Assembly: GCA_040219515.1 (NCBI GenBank)
Contig: JAVJSI010000011.1
Coordinates: 1-64,000, forward strand
Source: Acidimicrobiales bacterium
GTDB lineage: Bacteria > Actinomycetota > Acidimicrobiia > Acidimicrobiales > Aldehydirespiratoraceae
Direction of reading: 5' to 3'
DNA length: 64,000 bases
The notes beneath the pieces are model-generated. The model was not told where the DNA came from and did no database searches. It worked only from the letters and a program-made list of their open reading frames with translations. Position numbers and translations under genes: made by a program. Every line of letters begins with the position of its first letter. Within the stretch, counting starts at the first letter, position 1. Of this stretch, positions 33,302 to 42,762 are shown in pieces.

Positions 33302-34308
33302 CCGATGTCGACTCTTCAGTCGACCTCGACGGCGTTGGCGATTTTCTCATGTCCGACACGCCCACCGACGACCCCGCAGCGGGTTTCGCGCACGATCCGG
33401 TCATGCGGGCCGAGGTCGTCGCCGTGCTCGCCGATGTACCCGACGGGGTCGTCGTCGACGCCACCCTCGGTGGTGCGGGCCACGCACTCTCGCTTCTCGG
33501 CGCCAACGACGGCATCTCGCTGATCGGTCTCGATCAGGACCAGATGGCGCTCGACGCCGCCGGTACCCGGCTCGCTCCCCATGGCGACCGGGTCACTCTC
33601 CACCACCGACGATTCGATGCCATCACCGAGGTGGTCCGATCGCTCGGTGTCGATCACCTGTCGGGATGTCTGTTCGACCTCGGCGTCTCGTCGCCGCAGC
33701 TCGACACCGCCGATCGCGGATTCAGCTTCCGTCACAGCGGGCCACTCGACATGCGAATGGACCAGCGGAGTGCGACGACAGCGGACGAACTCGTCAACAC
33801 ACTCGACGAAGGCGCCCTCGCGTCGCTGCTGCGCCGCCACGGCGACGAGCCGCACGCCCGCCGTATCGCTCGCGCCATCGTGGCCGCCCGGCCGATCGTC
33901 ACGACCGCCGAGCTCGCCGATGTCATTCGCGAGGCGGTCCCCGCCGCGGTTCGCCGCAAGGGCGGGCACCCCGCCCGTCGCAGCTTCCAGGCGATTCGCA
34001 TCGAGGTGAATCAGGAGCTCGAGATCCTCGACGATGCCATCCGCCAGGCGATCGAACTGCTCGCCCCCGAAGGCCGATGTGCCGTCCTCGCGTACCACTC
34101 GGGCGAGGACCGGATCGTCAAGCATCGCTTCCGCGATGCGGCAGGGGAGAGGCCCCCGCCCCGTCACGATCTGCCGCATCCGCCCGGCTACGTGGCCGAG
34201 GTCCGACTGCTCTGGCGGGGCGCCCGCAAGCCGTCGGCCGAGGAAATCGCTCGCAATCCGCGCGCCGAAGCCGCTCGCTTCCGCGCCGTCGAGAAGCTGG
34301 CCGCCTGA
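33298..34308 (+). CDS. rsmH: 16S rRNA (cytosine1402-N4)-methyltransferase
   Basis: RsmH (MraW) methylates C1402 of 16S rRNA with S-adenosylmethionine. The 336-aa protein has the SAM loop VVDATLGGAGHALSLL, GLDQDQMAL, the signature FDLGVSSPQLD and GFSFR...LDMRMD, and the C-terminal VLAYHSGEDRIVKHRFR. The start at 33298 is supported by GGGAG 7 nt upstream; an ATG at 33349 has no such site and would remove 17 residues. The first codons also form a tight hairpin (33308-33323, TCGACT-CTTC-AGTCGA). The next ATG shares one base with its stop. Confidence 0.93.
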   Translation: MTDVDSSVDLDGVGDFLMSDTPTDDPAAGFAHDPVMRAEVVAVLADVPDGVVVDATLGGAGHALSLLGANDGISLIGLDQDQMALDAAGTRLAPHGDRVTLHHRRFDAITEVVRSLGVDHLSGCLFDLGVSSPQLDTADRGFSFRHSGPLDMRMDQRSATTADELVNTLDEGALASLLRRHGDEPHARRIARAIVAARPIVTTAELADVIREAVPAAVRRKGGHPARRSFQAIRIEVNQELEILDDAIRQAIELLAPEGRCAVLAYHSGEDRIVKHRFRDAAGERPPPRHDLPHPPGYVAEVRLLWRGARKPSAEEIARNPRAEAARFRAVEKLAA

Positions 34309-34787
34309 TGGCTGCGCCGACGAGCGCCCGCGCCACGGCTCGTCCGAGCCGGCGGTCGACCAGGGCCGAACCCGGGAAGGCAGACCTCCGCATCGTGCGG
34401 CCCGAGGATCGGGCCCGCACCGTCGGTGCGATCAGCACCATCGTCGCCTGCTTTTTCTTCGTGGTGTTGTTCGCGCTCGCCGGACTGCACGCCGTCGTGG
34501 TCCAGACCCAGGCCGAACTCGACGACATCAACGCCGACATCACCGCGCTCGAGGAGCTTCGGGTCGAACGTCAGGCGGACCTCGCGTGGGCGCAGTCGGC
34601 GGTGGGCCTGGAGACGACGGCGCTCGCGGCCGGTTACGTGCCCGCGGCCGACACCGTCATCCTCGCACCGGTTCCTCCCGGTGAGCTCACGCCACCGGCC
34701 TCGTTCGATCCGTTCGCGCCGGGCGCAGGCGCGGCAGCCGGGACCGACGCGGCGGAGACCGCCACACTGGCGGGGAACCCCGGGTGA
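34308..34787 (+). CDS. ftsL: FtsL-like division protein
   Basis: A 159-aa bitopic protein: a basic cytoplasmic head (~1-38), one membrane helix (~42-63), a short coiled-coil segment (QAELDDINADITALEELRVER) and a Pro/Ala-rich external tail. Sequence conservation in FtsL is weak, so topology and place between rsmH and ftsI decide. It should link FtsQ/FtsB with FtsW-FtsI at the septum. ATG overlaps the rsmH stop by one base; ftsI overlaps its stop by four. Confidence 0.8.
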   Translation: MAAPTSARATARPSRRSTRAEPGKADLRIVRPEDRARTVGAISTIVACFFFVVLFALAGLHAVVVQTQAELDDINADITALEELRVERQADLAWAQSAVGLETTALAAGYVPAADTVILAPVPPGELTPPASFDPFAPGAGAAAGTDAAETATLAGNPG

Positions 34788-36667
34788 CCGGCGGCCGACG
34801 GGGCACGAAGAGGGCGAGGAAGGTCGTCGCCGCTCGTCCCGCCGTGAGCAAGCCCCGCGTCTTCGCGCTGCTCGTCGTTCTCTCGCTGGTGGCCGGCGCG
34901 TTCAGTTGGCGACTCGTCGACCTGCAACTGACCCCCGACGCGGCGCTCGCCGACGAGGTGGGCAGCCAGGTGCGCAGCGACACGATCCCGGCCCCGCGAG
35001 GCCAGATCGTCGACCGCTTCGGGCGGCCGATCTCGTTCTCGCTCCCCCGACCGACGGTCGTTGCGAACCCCCGTCTCCTCCAGGCTGCCGACGTGGCCGA
35101 CGAGACCGTCGACCTCCTCGACGAGGCCGTCGCCTCGCTCGCCCCGCTCCTCTCCACCGACCCGGTCGAGTTGCGCGATCGACTCAGCCGCGACAAGGCC
35201 TACGTCAACCTCGAACGTCAGGTCGACCCCGAGATCGGCGAGGCCGTCGAGGCCCTGGCCATTCCCGGCGTCTACCTCGTCGAGGAGCAGCGCCGCGAAC
35301 ACCCGCACGGCGACTGCTCGGGCATCGCGGTCGTCGGCCGTGTCGACGTCGACCAGGTCGGGATCTCCGGGCTCGAGGAGACCTACGACGACCTGTTGAC
35401 GGGCGACGCCGGCACCGCCGTGCGACAGACCCAGGCCGGCGGCAGCGTGCAGATCCCCGGTGGTTTCCGCATCGTCGAGCCGATGGCACCGGGCACCGAC
35501 CTCGCACTGACCCTCGACCGCAGCGTGCAGTTCCGGGCCGAGGAACTCCTCCAGACCGCGCTCGACGAGGCCGGCGGCGATCGCGCCATCGCCATCGTCT
35601 CGGATCCCATCACCGGCGAGATCCTGACGATGGCCAACGTCACCCGCGATGACGAGACCGGGCTCGGACGGTGCACCACGACGAATCTCGCGGCCACATG
35701 GGCCTACGAGCCCGGCTCGATCATGAAGGCGCTCACCTTCGCGTCGGTGTTCGAGAACGACGCGTGGCCCGAGTTCCTGCCGATCGAGGTGCCGCGGGTT
35801 CTCAGGATCGATCTGGGGGCCGAGGGAACGTTCCCGTACACCGACATCAACATCCCCGGCGAGGCCGAGGAGCACACGCCCGAATGGGCGCTGGCCAAGT
35901 CGTCCAACAACGCCACGATCATCATGGCCCAGGAGGTCGGTCCGGACGCGCTCTACGACACGTTCGTCGACCTCGGCCTCGGCCGGCCCACCGGTCTCGA
36001 CCTCACCGGTGAGGCGAGCGGCATCCTCGACTCGCTCGACAGCAACGCACTCGAACTCAGCAACGCCGCCATCGGACAGGGCGTGGCCGTCACGCCGCTG
36101 CAGATGCTCATGGCCTACAACACCATCGCGGCCGGTGGCGTTCGGGTCGAGCCGACCCTCTTGGCGGAGCCCCTCGCGAACGGCGACGACATCGCGGTCG
36201 ACCGCGTGCTGTCGGCGGAGACCGCCGCCACGCTCATGCGCATGCTGACCGAGGTGGTCGACGGCGGTACCGGTCATCGGGCCGAGGTGGCCGGCTACAC
36301 CGTGTCGGGCAAGACCGGCACCGCGTGGCAGCCCTGCGACGTGGGCTACTTCTGTGACGACGGCACCAAGCACCGCACCGCGAGCTTCGCGGGGATCGTG
36401 TCCAACGACAGCGGTCCCGCGCTCAGTGCGATCGTCGTCGTCGACGGCATCGCCGATCCCGACGCAGGCGGCGGATCGGTGGCGGCACCGGTGTTCGCGG
36501 AGCTGGCGGCCTACGCCCTCCAGCAGATGCGAGTGCCGCCGTTGTCCGACGGCGAGGTGCCCGACCGGGTACGGGCGTCGGCCGCGGTGCCGGTCGTGGC
36601 GACCGATGCCGACGGGGCGACCGATGCAGCCGGGGCGTCGGAGACCGCCGCCCAAGAGTCACCGTGA
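34784..36667 (+). CDS. ftsI: Septal transpeptidase FtsI (PBP3)
   Basis: A 627-aa class B penicillin-binding protein that cross-links septal peptidoglycan with FtsW. One membrane helix (about 25-43) is followed by the dimerization domain (PRGQIVDRFGRPI) and the transpeptidase domain with Ser312-x-x-Lys315 (GSIMK), SSN at 373-375 and KTGT at 510-513. All catalytic motifs are intact. Cys178, Cys297, Cys518 and Cys524 lie in the external part. The C-terminal tail is Ala/Asp-rich. GTG start overlaps the ftsL stop (GTGA). Confidence 0.94.
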   Translation: MTGGRRGTKRARKVVAARPAVSKPRVFALLVVLSLVAGAFSWRLVDLQLTPDAALADEVGSQVRSDTIPAPRGQIVDRFGRPISFSLPRPTVVANPRLLQAADVADETVDLLDEAVASLAPLLSTDPVELRDRLSRDKAYVNLERQVDPEIGEAVEALAIPGVYLVEEQRREHPHGDCSGIAVVGRVDVDQVGISGLEETYDDLLTGDAGTAVRQTQAGGSVQIPGGFRIVEPMAPGTDLALTLDRSVQFRAEELLQTALDEAGGDRAIAIVSDPITGEILTMANVTRDDETGLGRCTTTNLAATWAYEPGSIMKALTFASVFENDAWPEFLPIEVPRVLRIDLGAEGTFPYTDINIPGEAEEHTPEWALAKSSNNATIIMAQEVGPDALYDTFVDLGLGRPTGLDLTGEASGILDSLDSNALELSNAAIGQGVAVTPLQMLMAYNTIAAGGVRVEPTLLAEPLANGDDIAVDRVLSAETAATLMRMLTEVVDGGTGHRAEVAGYTVSGKTGTAWQPCDVGYFCDDGTKHRTASFAGIVSNDSGPALSAIVVVDGIADPDAGGGSVAAPVFAELAAYALQQMRVPPLSDGEVPDRVRASAAVPVVATDADGATDAAGASETAAQESP

Positions 36668-38070
36668 GCGCGCGACTCGACGCCGTCGCCGAACGGCTCG
36701 GCGTGACGCTCTCGGCGCGCGACTCCATCGTGGTGGTCGACGATGTCGAGCACGACTCGCGTCGGGTGCGGCCTCGCTCGCTCTTCTGCTGTGTGGTCGG
36801 TGAACGCAGCGACGGTCATGACCATGCCGCCCAGGCGGTTGCGGCCGGCGCGGTGGCGCTCGTGGTCGAGCGACCGCTCGGCCTGGGCGTTCCCGAGTTG
36901 TTGGTGCCGACGGTGCGACGGGCCATGGGTCCGGCGTCCTCGATCGTGCATGGTGACCCCAGCACCGACATCGCCGTGGTGGGGGTCACCGGCACCAACG
37001 GCAAGACGACCGTCGTGCGCCTCGTTGCCTCGATCCTCTCGGCGATGGGGGTGCGGGCCCGCGAGATCGGCACGCTCACCGGGACCCGCACCACCCCCGA
37101 GGCGCCCGAACTGCAGCGGCTCTTCGCGGAGGCCCGGCGGGTCGGCGACCAGGTCGTGGCGATGGAGGTGTCGTCCCACGCCCTCGACCAGCATCGGGTC
37201 GACGGCACCCATTTCCGGGTGGTGGGGTTCACGAACCTCGGCGTCGACCATCTCGACCACCACGGCACGATGGACGACTACTTCGACGCGAAGCGTCGTC
37301 TGTTCATCGACAAGTTCGCCGAGTTCGCGGTGATCGACACCCGCACGGTGTGGGGCCGGACGCTGGCCTCGACGGTCGAGATCCCCCATGCGATCGTCGA
37401 CGACGCCCATCTCGTGGACGCCGAGACTGGCCCGTTGGCGTCCAGCTTCACGTGGCGGGACGTGCGGGTGGAACTTCCCCTGGCCGGCATCTTCAATGTC
37501 GCGAACGCGATCATGGCCGCGGAGATCGTGCACGGGCTCGGCCATTCCCCGGCCGACATCGCGGCCGCACTGGCGAGCGCACCGACGGTGCCCGGTCGGT
37601 TCGAGACGATCGACGAGGGCCAGGAGTTCTCGGTGGTGGTCGACTACGCCCACACCCCCGACGGGTTGGAGGCCGTGTTGTCGGCCGCGCGGGCGGTCAC
37701 CGAACGGTCGCTGGTCGTGGTCTTCGGCGCGGGCGGTGACCGGGACCGATCGAAGCGGCCCAAGATGGGCGAGGTCGCCCGCCGTCTCGCCGACCGCGTC
37801 GTGGTCACCAGCGACAACCCCAGGAGTGAGGCTCCCGAGGTCATCATCGCGGGCATCGTGTCGGGCATGGACGACCCACCTGAGCTGGTCGAAGTCGATC
37901 GCCGCACGGCGATCCGCCACGCACTGGCCGGCGCACGCAAAGGTGATGTCGTGTTGATCGCCGGCAAGGGTCACGAATCCACCCAGACCATCGGTGACGA
38001 GGTCGTCGACTTCGACGACCGTGACGTCGCTCGTGACGAGCTGCGTCGACTCGGAGGCCGGCGTCCGTGA
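36664..38070 (+). CDS. murE: UDP-MurNAc-tripeptide synthetase
   Basis: MurE adds the third amino acid to UDP-MurNAc-L-Ala-D-Glu. The 468-aa Mur ligase has GVTGTNGKTT at 107-116, EVSSHALDQHRV, NLGVDHLDHHGTMDDYFDAKRR in part, the second-domain FNVANA motif and DNPR at 384-387. DNPR is the signature for meso-diaminopimelate, so the cell wall should contain meso-DAP. GTG start overlaps the ftsI stop. The gene runs straight into mraY with no murF between them. Confidence 0.94.
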   Translation: MSARLDAVAERLGVTLSARDSIVVVDDVEHDSRRVRPRSLFCCVVGERSDGHDHAAQAVAAGAVALVVERPLGLGVPELLVPTVRRAMGPASSIVHGDPSTDIAVVGVTGTNGKTTVVRLVASILSAMGVRAREIGTLTGTRTTPEAPELQRLFAEARRVGDQVVAMEVSSHALDQHRVDGTHFRVVGFTNLGVDHLDHHGTMDDYFDAKRRLFIDKFAEFAVIDTRTVWGRTLASTVEIPHAIVDDAHLVDAETGPLASSFTWRDVRVELPLAGIFNVANAIMAAEIVHGLGHSPADIAAALASAPTVPGRFETIDEGQEFSVVVDYAHTPDGLEAVLSAARAVTERSLVVVFGAGGDRDRSKRPKMGEVARRLADRVVVTSDNPRSEAPEVIIAGIVSGMDDPPELVEVDRRTAIRHALAGARKGDVVLIAGKGHESTQTIGDEVVDFDDRDVARDELRRLGGRRP

Positions 38071-39098
38071 CCCGTCTGCTCATCGCCGCGGCGATCTCGA
38101 TGATGGTGTCGCTGTTCGGCACCAAGTGGTTGATCAGGTGGCTGACCGAACATCGCATCGGGCAACCGATCCGCGACGACGGCCCCGAGGGTCATCACCT
38201 GAAGGCGGGCACGCCCACCATGGGCGGGATCACCCTCGTGCTCGGCGTGGTCGCCGGCTATGTCGTGTCGGACATCGTCGGCGGCGGGGTCTACACGCGA
38301 CGAGGAATTCTCGTCGTCCTGGCAATCATCGGGGGTGGCGCCGTCGGGCTGATGGACGACTGGATCAAGGTCGTGGCAGCCCGCAACCTCGGGCTGAGCA
38401 AGCGGGCCAAGATGCTCGGACTCCTGATCGTCGCGGTCAGTTTCGCCTTCCTGATGTCGGAGTTCACCGAAGTCGACTACTCGATCTCGTTCACCCGGTT
38501 CGACAATCCCGACTGGGAGATCGGTCGTTGGCTCTGGATGGGCTGGGCCGTCCTGCTGATCGCCGGCACGACCAACGCCGTCAACCTCACCGATGGGCTC
38601 GACGGTCTGGCCTCCGGTGCGGCCGCACTGTGTTTCGCGGCGTTCACCGTCATCGGCTTCTGGCAGTTCCGTCACTTCGACACCTACAACAACACCGCAG
38701 CGCTCGACCTCGCGGTCGTGGCGGCCGCGATGGTCGGGGGCATCGTCGGCTTTCTGTGGTGGAACGCGCCACCGGCGCAGATCTTCATGGGCGACACCGG
38801 TTCGCTGGCGATCGGCAGTGGGCTCGCGGCCCTGGCCCTCGCGACCGAGACCCACCTGCTGCTGCCGGTCGTCGGCGGGCTCTTCGTGATCGAGACGCTC
38901 TCGGTGATCCTCCAGGTGATGGTGTTCAAGCGATTCAACGGTCGCCGGCTCTTCCGCATGGCGCCGATCCATCATCACTTCGAGCTGAGCGGGTGGCCCG
39001 AGACGACCATCCTCATCCGACTCTGGATCATGTCGGGCCTGTGCACCGCCGTCGGACTCGGACTCTTCTACGCCGACGCGATCGCGGAGAACCTGTGA
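38067..39098 (+). CDS. mraY: Phospho-MurNAc-pentapeptide translocase
   Basis: MraY makes lipid I from UDP-MurNAc-pentapeptide and undecaprenyl phosphate at the inner membrane. The 343-aa protein has about ten helices. The catalytic loops are VGLMDDWIKV (DD pair), NAVNLTDGLDGLA, and FMGDTGSLAIG, plus the C-terminal MAPIHHHFELSGWPE with the His cluster. GTG start overlaps the murE stop, GTG of murD overlaps its own. Confidence 0.95.
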   Translation: MTRLLIAAAISMMVSLFGTKWLIRWLTEHRIGQPIRDDGPEGHHLKAGTPTMGGITLVLGVVAGYVVSDIVGGGVYTRRGILVVLAIIGGGAVGLMDDWIKVVAARNLGLSKRAKMLGLLIVAVSFAFLMSEFTEVDYSISFTRFDNPDWEIGRWLWMGWAVLLIAGTTNAVNLTDGLDGLASGAAALCFAAFTVIGFWQFRHFDTYNNTAALDLAVVAAAMVGGIVGFLWWNAPPAQIFMGDTGSLAIGSGLAALALATETHLLLPVVGGLFVIETLSVILQVMVFKRFNGRRLFRMAPIHHHFELSGWPETTILIRLWIMSGLCTAVGLGLFYADAIAENL

Positions 39099-40420
39099 GC
39101 ACGAACCTCACCGCCGGTCCGCGTCGCGCCCTCCTCGTGGGCATGGGCATCACCAACCGCGCCGTCGCCGGGGCCCTGATCCGCCGTGGCCACTCGGTCG
39201 TCGCGGTCGACGACAACGTCGACGATGTCCTCCGCTCGGCCGCCGCCGACCTCGGTCTCGAACTCGTCGAAGCACCTGAGGCCGAGGTGCTCACCGATCT
39301 CGCCGCCGACGCCGACTTCGTCGTGCCCGCGCCCGGTCTGCCCGAGAGCCACCCGGCCTTCGCGCTCGCCATCCCGATCCTGAGCGAGCTCGATCTCGCA
39401 GCGGCGTGGGACCAGCGACCGATCGCGGCGATCACCGGCACCAACGGGAAGACGACCGTCGTCGAACTCTGTGTCGCGGCGCTCGAACGAGCGGGCATCC
39501 GTGCGGTCGCCGCGGGCAACACCGACGTGCCGCTCGTGGCGGCCATCGATCAGCCCGACATCGAGGTGTTCGTGGTCGAGGCGTCCTCCTTCCGGCTCGC
39601 GAAGTCCGGCGACTTCATCTCGCAGGTGGGCACCTGGCTCAACTTCGCGCCGGATCACCTCGACATCCATCGCGACCTCGACAGCTACGAGCAGGCCAAG
39701 GCCCAGGTCTTCCGCACGATCGCACCGGGCGGCACTGCGGTGGCCAATGCCGCCGACCCGGTGGTCATGCGCCACGTCCCGACCGACCGCACCGTCGTCA
39801 CGTTCGGCGGACCCACGGCCGACTGGCGGGCCGAGGGCGACACCCTCATCGGCCCCGACGGACCGTTCACCACCACGGATCGCATGTGGCGGTCGCTGCC
39901 CCACGACGTCGAAGACCTGCTCGCCGTCGCCGCCACCGTGGCACCATTCGGTGCGCCGGCATCGGCGGTCGCGGCCGCCGCCGCCACCTTCTCCGGACTC
40001 CCGCACCGCGTCTCGCCCGTCGCCCAGATCGGCGGTTCGACCTACTTCGACGACTCGAAGTCGACCACTCCCCACGCCACCGTCTCCGCCCTGCGAGGGT
40101 TCGACAAGGTGGTGCTGATCGCCGGAGGACGCAACAAGGGCCTCGACCTCACCGAACTGACCGAGGGCGCCGAGCACGTGCATGCCGTGGTCGCCATCGG
40201 CGACGCCGCGGCCGAGATCACTGCGGCCTTCGAGTCGACCCACACGGTGGTCCAGGCCGACTCGATGGATGCCGCCGTCGCCGCGGCCCGCGTGCTGGCG
40301 TTCGGGGGGTGTCCCGTGTTGTTGAGCCCGGCCTGTGCATCATTCGACTGGTATCGCAACTACGGCGAGCGGGGCGACGACTTCATCCGAGCGGTGCGGA
40401 AGCTGGAGACCGAATCATGA
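39095..40420 (+). CDS. murD: UDP-MurNAc-L-Ala:D-Glu ligase
   Basis: MurD adds D-glutamate to UDP-MurNAc-L-alanine. The 441-aa ligase has an N-terminal Rossmann-like domain (LLVGMGITNRAVAGAL), ITGTNGKTTVVEL (about 112-124), EASSFRLA, FAPDHLDIH, and the C-terminal DDSKSTTPHAT and IAGGRNKGLD motifs. The KST...HAT pair is typical of MurD. Coupled on both sides by 4-nt overlaps. Confidence 0.94.
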   Translation: MSTNLTAGPRRALLVGMGITNRAVAGALIRRGHSVVAVDDNVDDVLRSAAADLGLELVEAPEAEVLTDLAADADFVVPAPGLPESHPAFALAIPILSELDLAAAWDQRPIAAITGTNGKTTVVELCVAALERAGIRAVAAGNTDVPLVAAIDQPDIEVFVVEASSFRLAKSGDFISQVGTWLNFAPDHLDIHRDLDSYEQAKAQVFRTIAPGGTAVANAADPVVMRHVPTDRTVVTFGGPTADWRAEGDTLIGPDGPFTTTDRMWRSLPHDVEDLLAVAATVAPFGAPASAVAAAAATFSGLPHRVSPVAQIGGSTYFDDSKSTTPHATVSALRGFDKVVLIAGGRNKGLDLTELTEGAEHVHAVVAIGDAAAEITAAFESTHTVVQADSMDAAVAAARVLAFGGCPVLLSPACASFDWYRNYGERGDDFIRAVRKLETES

Positions 40421-41616
40421 CGGCAACCGAGAACCGCCCGCGGCGGCAACAGAAGGTGGCCGCTCGCGGCCGCCACCCCGCGTCGCGGGTCGCGGCGGAT
40501 GGCCGCGGCCCCCGGCGACCGGTCGGCCGCCGCACCGGACCGTTCCTGGTCCTTTTCCTGGCCGTGACCGCGCTCGTGCTGCTGGGCGTGGTGATGACGC
40601 TGTCCGCGTCGGCCGTCGTCAGCATCAACACGTCCGACAGCGCATGGAGCCTCTTTCGACGTCACGTGATGTGGACCTGCATCGGTGGATTCTTCCTCTT
40701 CGCCGCGATGCGCGTCGACTACCGCCGCCTCCGTGTGCTGTCCACCCCGGCGGTCGTGGGTTCGCTCGTCCTCTTGTTGGTGGTCCTCGTGCCGGGCTTC
40801 GGGGTGAACGTCTATGGCGCCACTCGGTGGATCGCCGTCGGTCCTCTCTCGTTCCAGCCGTCAGAACTCGCGAAGCTGGCGCTGGTCCTCTTCGCGGCCG
40901 ACATCCTCAGTCGTCCGTCGCGCGACATCGAGAACACGGCCACGACACTGCGGCCGGTCGTGGCGGTCACCGTGCTGTTCATCTTCCTCCTGATGCTCCA
41001 ACCCCACCTCGGCAACTCCGTCGTGATCGCGATCTCGGTCGGGAGCATGTTGTTCCTGGCGGGTACGCCGCTCCTTCATCTCGGCGGGCTCTCGGTGATC
41101 ACCGCGGTCGGGCTGTTCGGCGCGATCGCCGGCACCTCGTGGCGTCGCCATCGCTGGGACGTGTTCATCGATCCGTGGCGTGACCCGGGCGGGCTGGGCT
41201 ACCAGCCGCTGCAGTCGCTCCACGCCATCACCGTCGGTGGGCTCACCGGCGTCGGTCTCGGTGCCAGCAAGGCCAAGTGGGGGTTCCTGCCCTTCGCCCA
41301 TTCCGACTTCATCTTCGCCATCATTGCCGAAGAGCTCGGGCTGCTCGGCGCCGGGGCGGTGGTGCTGCTGTTCATCATCATCGGATTCGCCGGTGTCGTG
41401 GTCGCCCTGCGTGCCCCCGATCGTTTCGGCATGCTGCTGGCCCTGGGCATCACCATGTGGATCGTCTCGCAGGCGTTCCTCAACATCGGCTCGGTCACCA
41501 AGGTCGTGCCGGTGGTGGGGGTCACCCTGCCGTTCCTCTCGTTCGGTGGCACCTCGCTCGTGGTCACGCTGGCCGCCGTCGGCGTGTTGCTCAACATCGC
41601 TCGCCAAGGTCGCTGA
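40417..41616 (+). CDS. ftsW: Septal glycosyltransferase FtsW
   Basis: FtsW is the SEDS polymerase that builds glycan strands at the septum with FtsI. The 399-aa protein has a basic N-terminal tail (~1-40) and about ten helices. Conserved segments are GATRWIAVGPLSFQPSELAKLALV, written here in part (FQPSELAKLA), the long external loop with GGLGYQPLQSLHAI, AHSDFIFAIIAEELGLLG, and the final PFLSFGGTSLV. ATG overlaps the murD stop. Confidence 0.94.
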   Translation: MTATENRPRRQQKVAARGRHPASRVAADGRGPRRPVGRRTGPFLVLFLAVTALVLLGVVMTLSASAVVSINTSDSAWSLFRRHVMWTCIGGFFLFAAMRVDYRRLRVLSTPAVVGSLVLLLVVLVPGFGVNVYGATRWIAVGPLSFQPSELAKLALVLFAADILSRPSRDIENTATTLRPVVAVTVLFIFLLMLQPHLGNSVVIAISVGSMLFLAGTPLLHLGGLSVITAVGLFGAIAGTSWRRHRWDVFIDPWRDPGGLGYQPLQSLHAITVGGLTGVGLGASKAKWGFLPFAHSDFIFAIIAEELGLLGAGAVVLLFIIIGFAGVVVALRAPDRFGMLLALGITMWIVSQAFLNIGSVTKVVPVVGVTLPFLSFGGTSLVVTLAAVGVLLNIARQGR

Positions 41617-41619
41617 TCG

Positions 41620-42762
41620 ATGGTCGAGACAGGCCGTCCGTGGGCGGCGATCGCCGGTGGCGGCACCGCCGGACACGTGTCGCCCGGACTCGCGGTGGCC
41701 GAGGAGATCGTGCGTCGTGGGGCCGAGCGGTCCGATGTGGTGTGGATCGGTTCCTCACGCGGGCTCGAGGCCCGCCTGGTGCCCGACGCCGGCTTCTTGC
41801 TCACGGCCCTCCCCGGTCGGGGAATCCAGCGGCGACTCACGCCGACCAACCTCGTGTCGATCGCCGGCCTCGTCACGGGTGTCGTCCGGGCTGTCGTCGG
41901 ATTCGCCCGTCATCGTCCCTCCGTGCTGGTCGCCCTGGGTGGCTACGCCTCGGTCGCCGGCGTGATCGCCGCGGTTGTGTGGCGGGTGCCGATCGTGCTC
42001 ACCGAGCAGAACGCGGTGCCGTCGGTGGCCAACCGGCTCGCGTCCCGGTTCGCCAAGGCCTGTGCGACGCCGTTCCCCGACGTCGACCTGCCGAACGCCA
42101 CGTGGACCGGTAACCCGGTGCGCCCGGAGATCGTCGCAGTGGATCGCGCGGCCCAGCACGACGACGCCTGCACGACCCTCGGGATCGACGCCGGCCGGCG
42201 GGTGTTGCTGGTCATGGGCGGATCGCTGGGCGCCCGGCGTATCAACCATGCGCTCTTCGATGTGTTGCCGGCCTGGCGTGAGCGCGAGGACCTCGCCGTC
42301 CACCACATCGCCGGGGCGAGAGATCACGACGAACTCGCGGCCCGTGTCCCGATCGACCCCTCCGACCCCCTCGACTACCGACTCGTCCGCTACGAAGGCG
42401 ACATGGCATCGGTCTACGCCGCCACTGATCTCGTGCTCTGTCGCGCCGGAGGCAACTCCGTGGCCGAACTGGCGGTCGTGGGGCTGCCGTCGATCCTCGT
42501 CCCGCTGCCCGGCGCCCCCGGCGATCATCAGACGGCGAACGGCCGGGCCCTGGCCGACGCGGGCGCCGCCGTGCTGGTCGCCGACGATCAACTCGACGCG
42601 GCTCGCCTGCGGGCCGAGGTCGAGTCGCTGCTGGACGACGCCGACCGTCGTACCCGGATGGCCGAGGCCGCGGCGGCCATCGGACGTCCCGATGCGCCCG
42701 CTGCGATCGTCGATCTCGTCGAGGCCCACGCCCGTCGCCCTCTTCCCGGAAGTTCACGATGA
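41620..42762 (+). CDS. murG: Lipid II synthase MurG
   Basis: MurG transfers GlcNAc from UDP-GlcNAc to lipid I. The 380-aa GT-B protein has the N-terminal GGGTAGHVSPGLAVAEE loop, LTEQNAVPSVANRL, GGSLGARRIN at the domain junction and the donor-site RAGGNSVAEL with PLPGAPGDHQTANG. The ATG follows the ftsW stop after only 3 nt; murC overlaps its stop. Confidence 0.95.
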   Translation: MVETGRPWAAIAGGGTAGHVSPGLAVAEEIVRRGAERSDVVWIGSSRGLEARLVPDAGFLLTALPGRGIQRRLTPTNLVSIAGLVTGVVRAVVGFARHRPSVLVALGGYASVAGVIAAVVWRVPIVLTEQNAVPSVANRLASRFAKACATPFPDVDLPNATWTGNPVRPEIVAVDRAAQHDDACTTLGIDAGRRVLLVMGGSLGARRINHALFDVLPAWREREDLAVHHIAGARDHDELAARVPIDPSDPLDYRLVRYEGDMASVYAATDLVLCRAGGNSVAELAVVGLPSILVPLPGAPGDHQTANGRALADAGAAVLVADDQLDAARLRAEVESLLDDADRRTRMAEAAAAIGRPDAPAAIVDLVEAHARRPLPGSSR

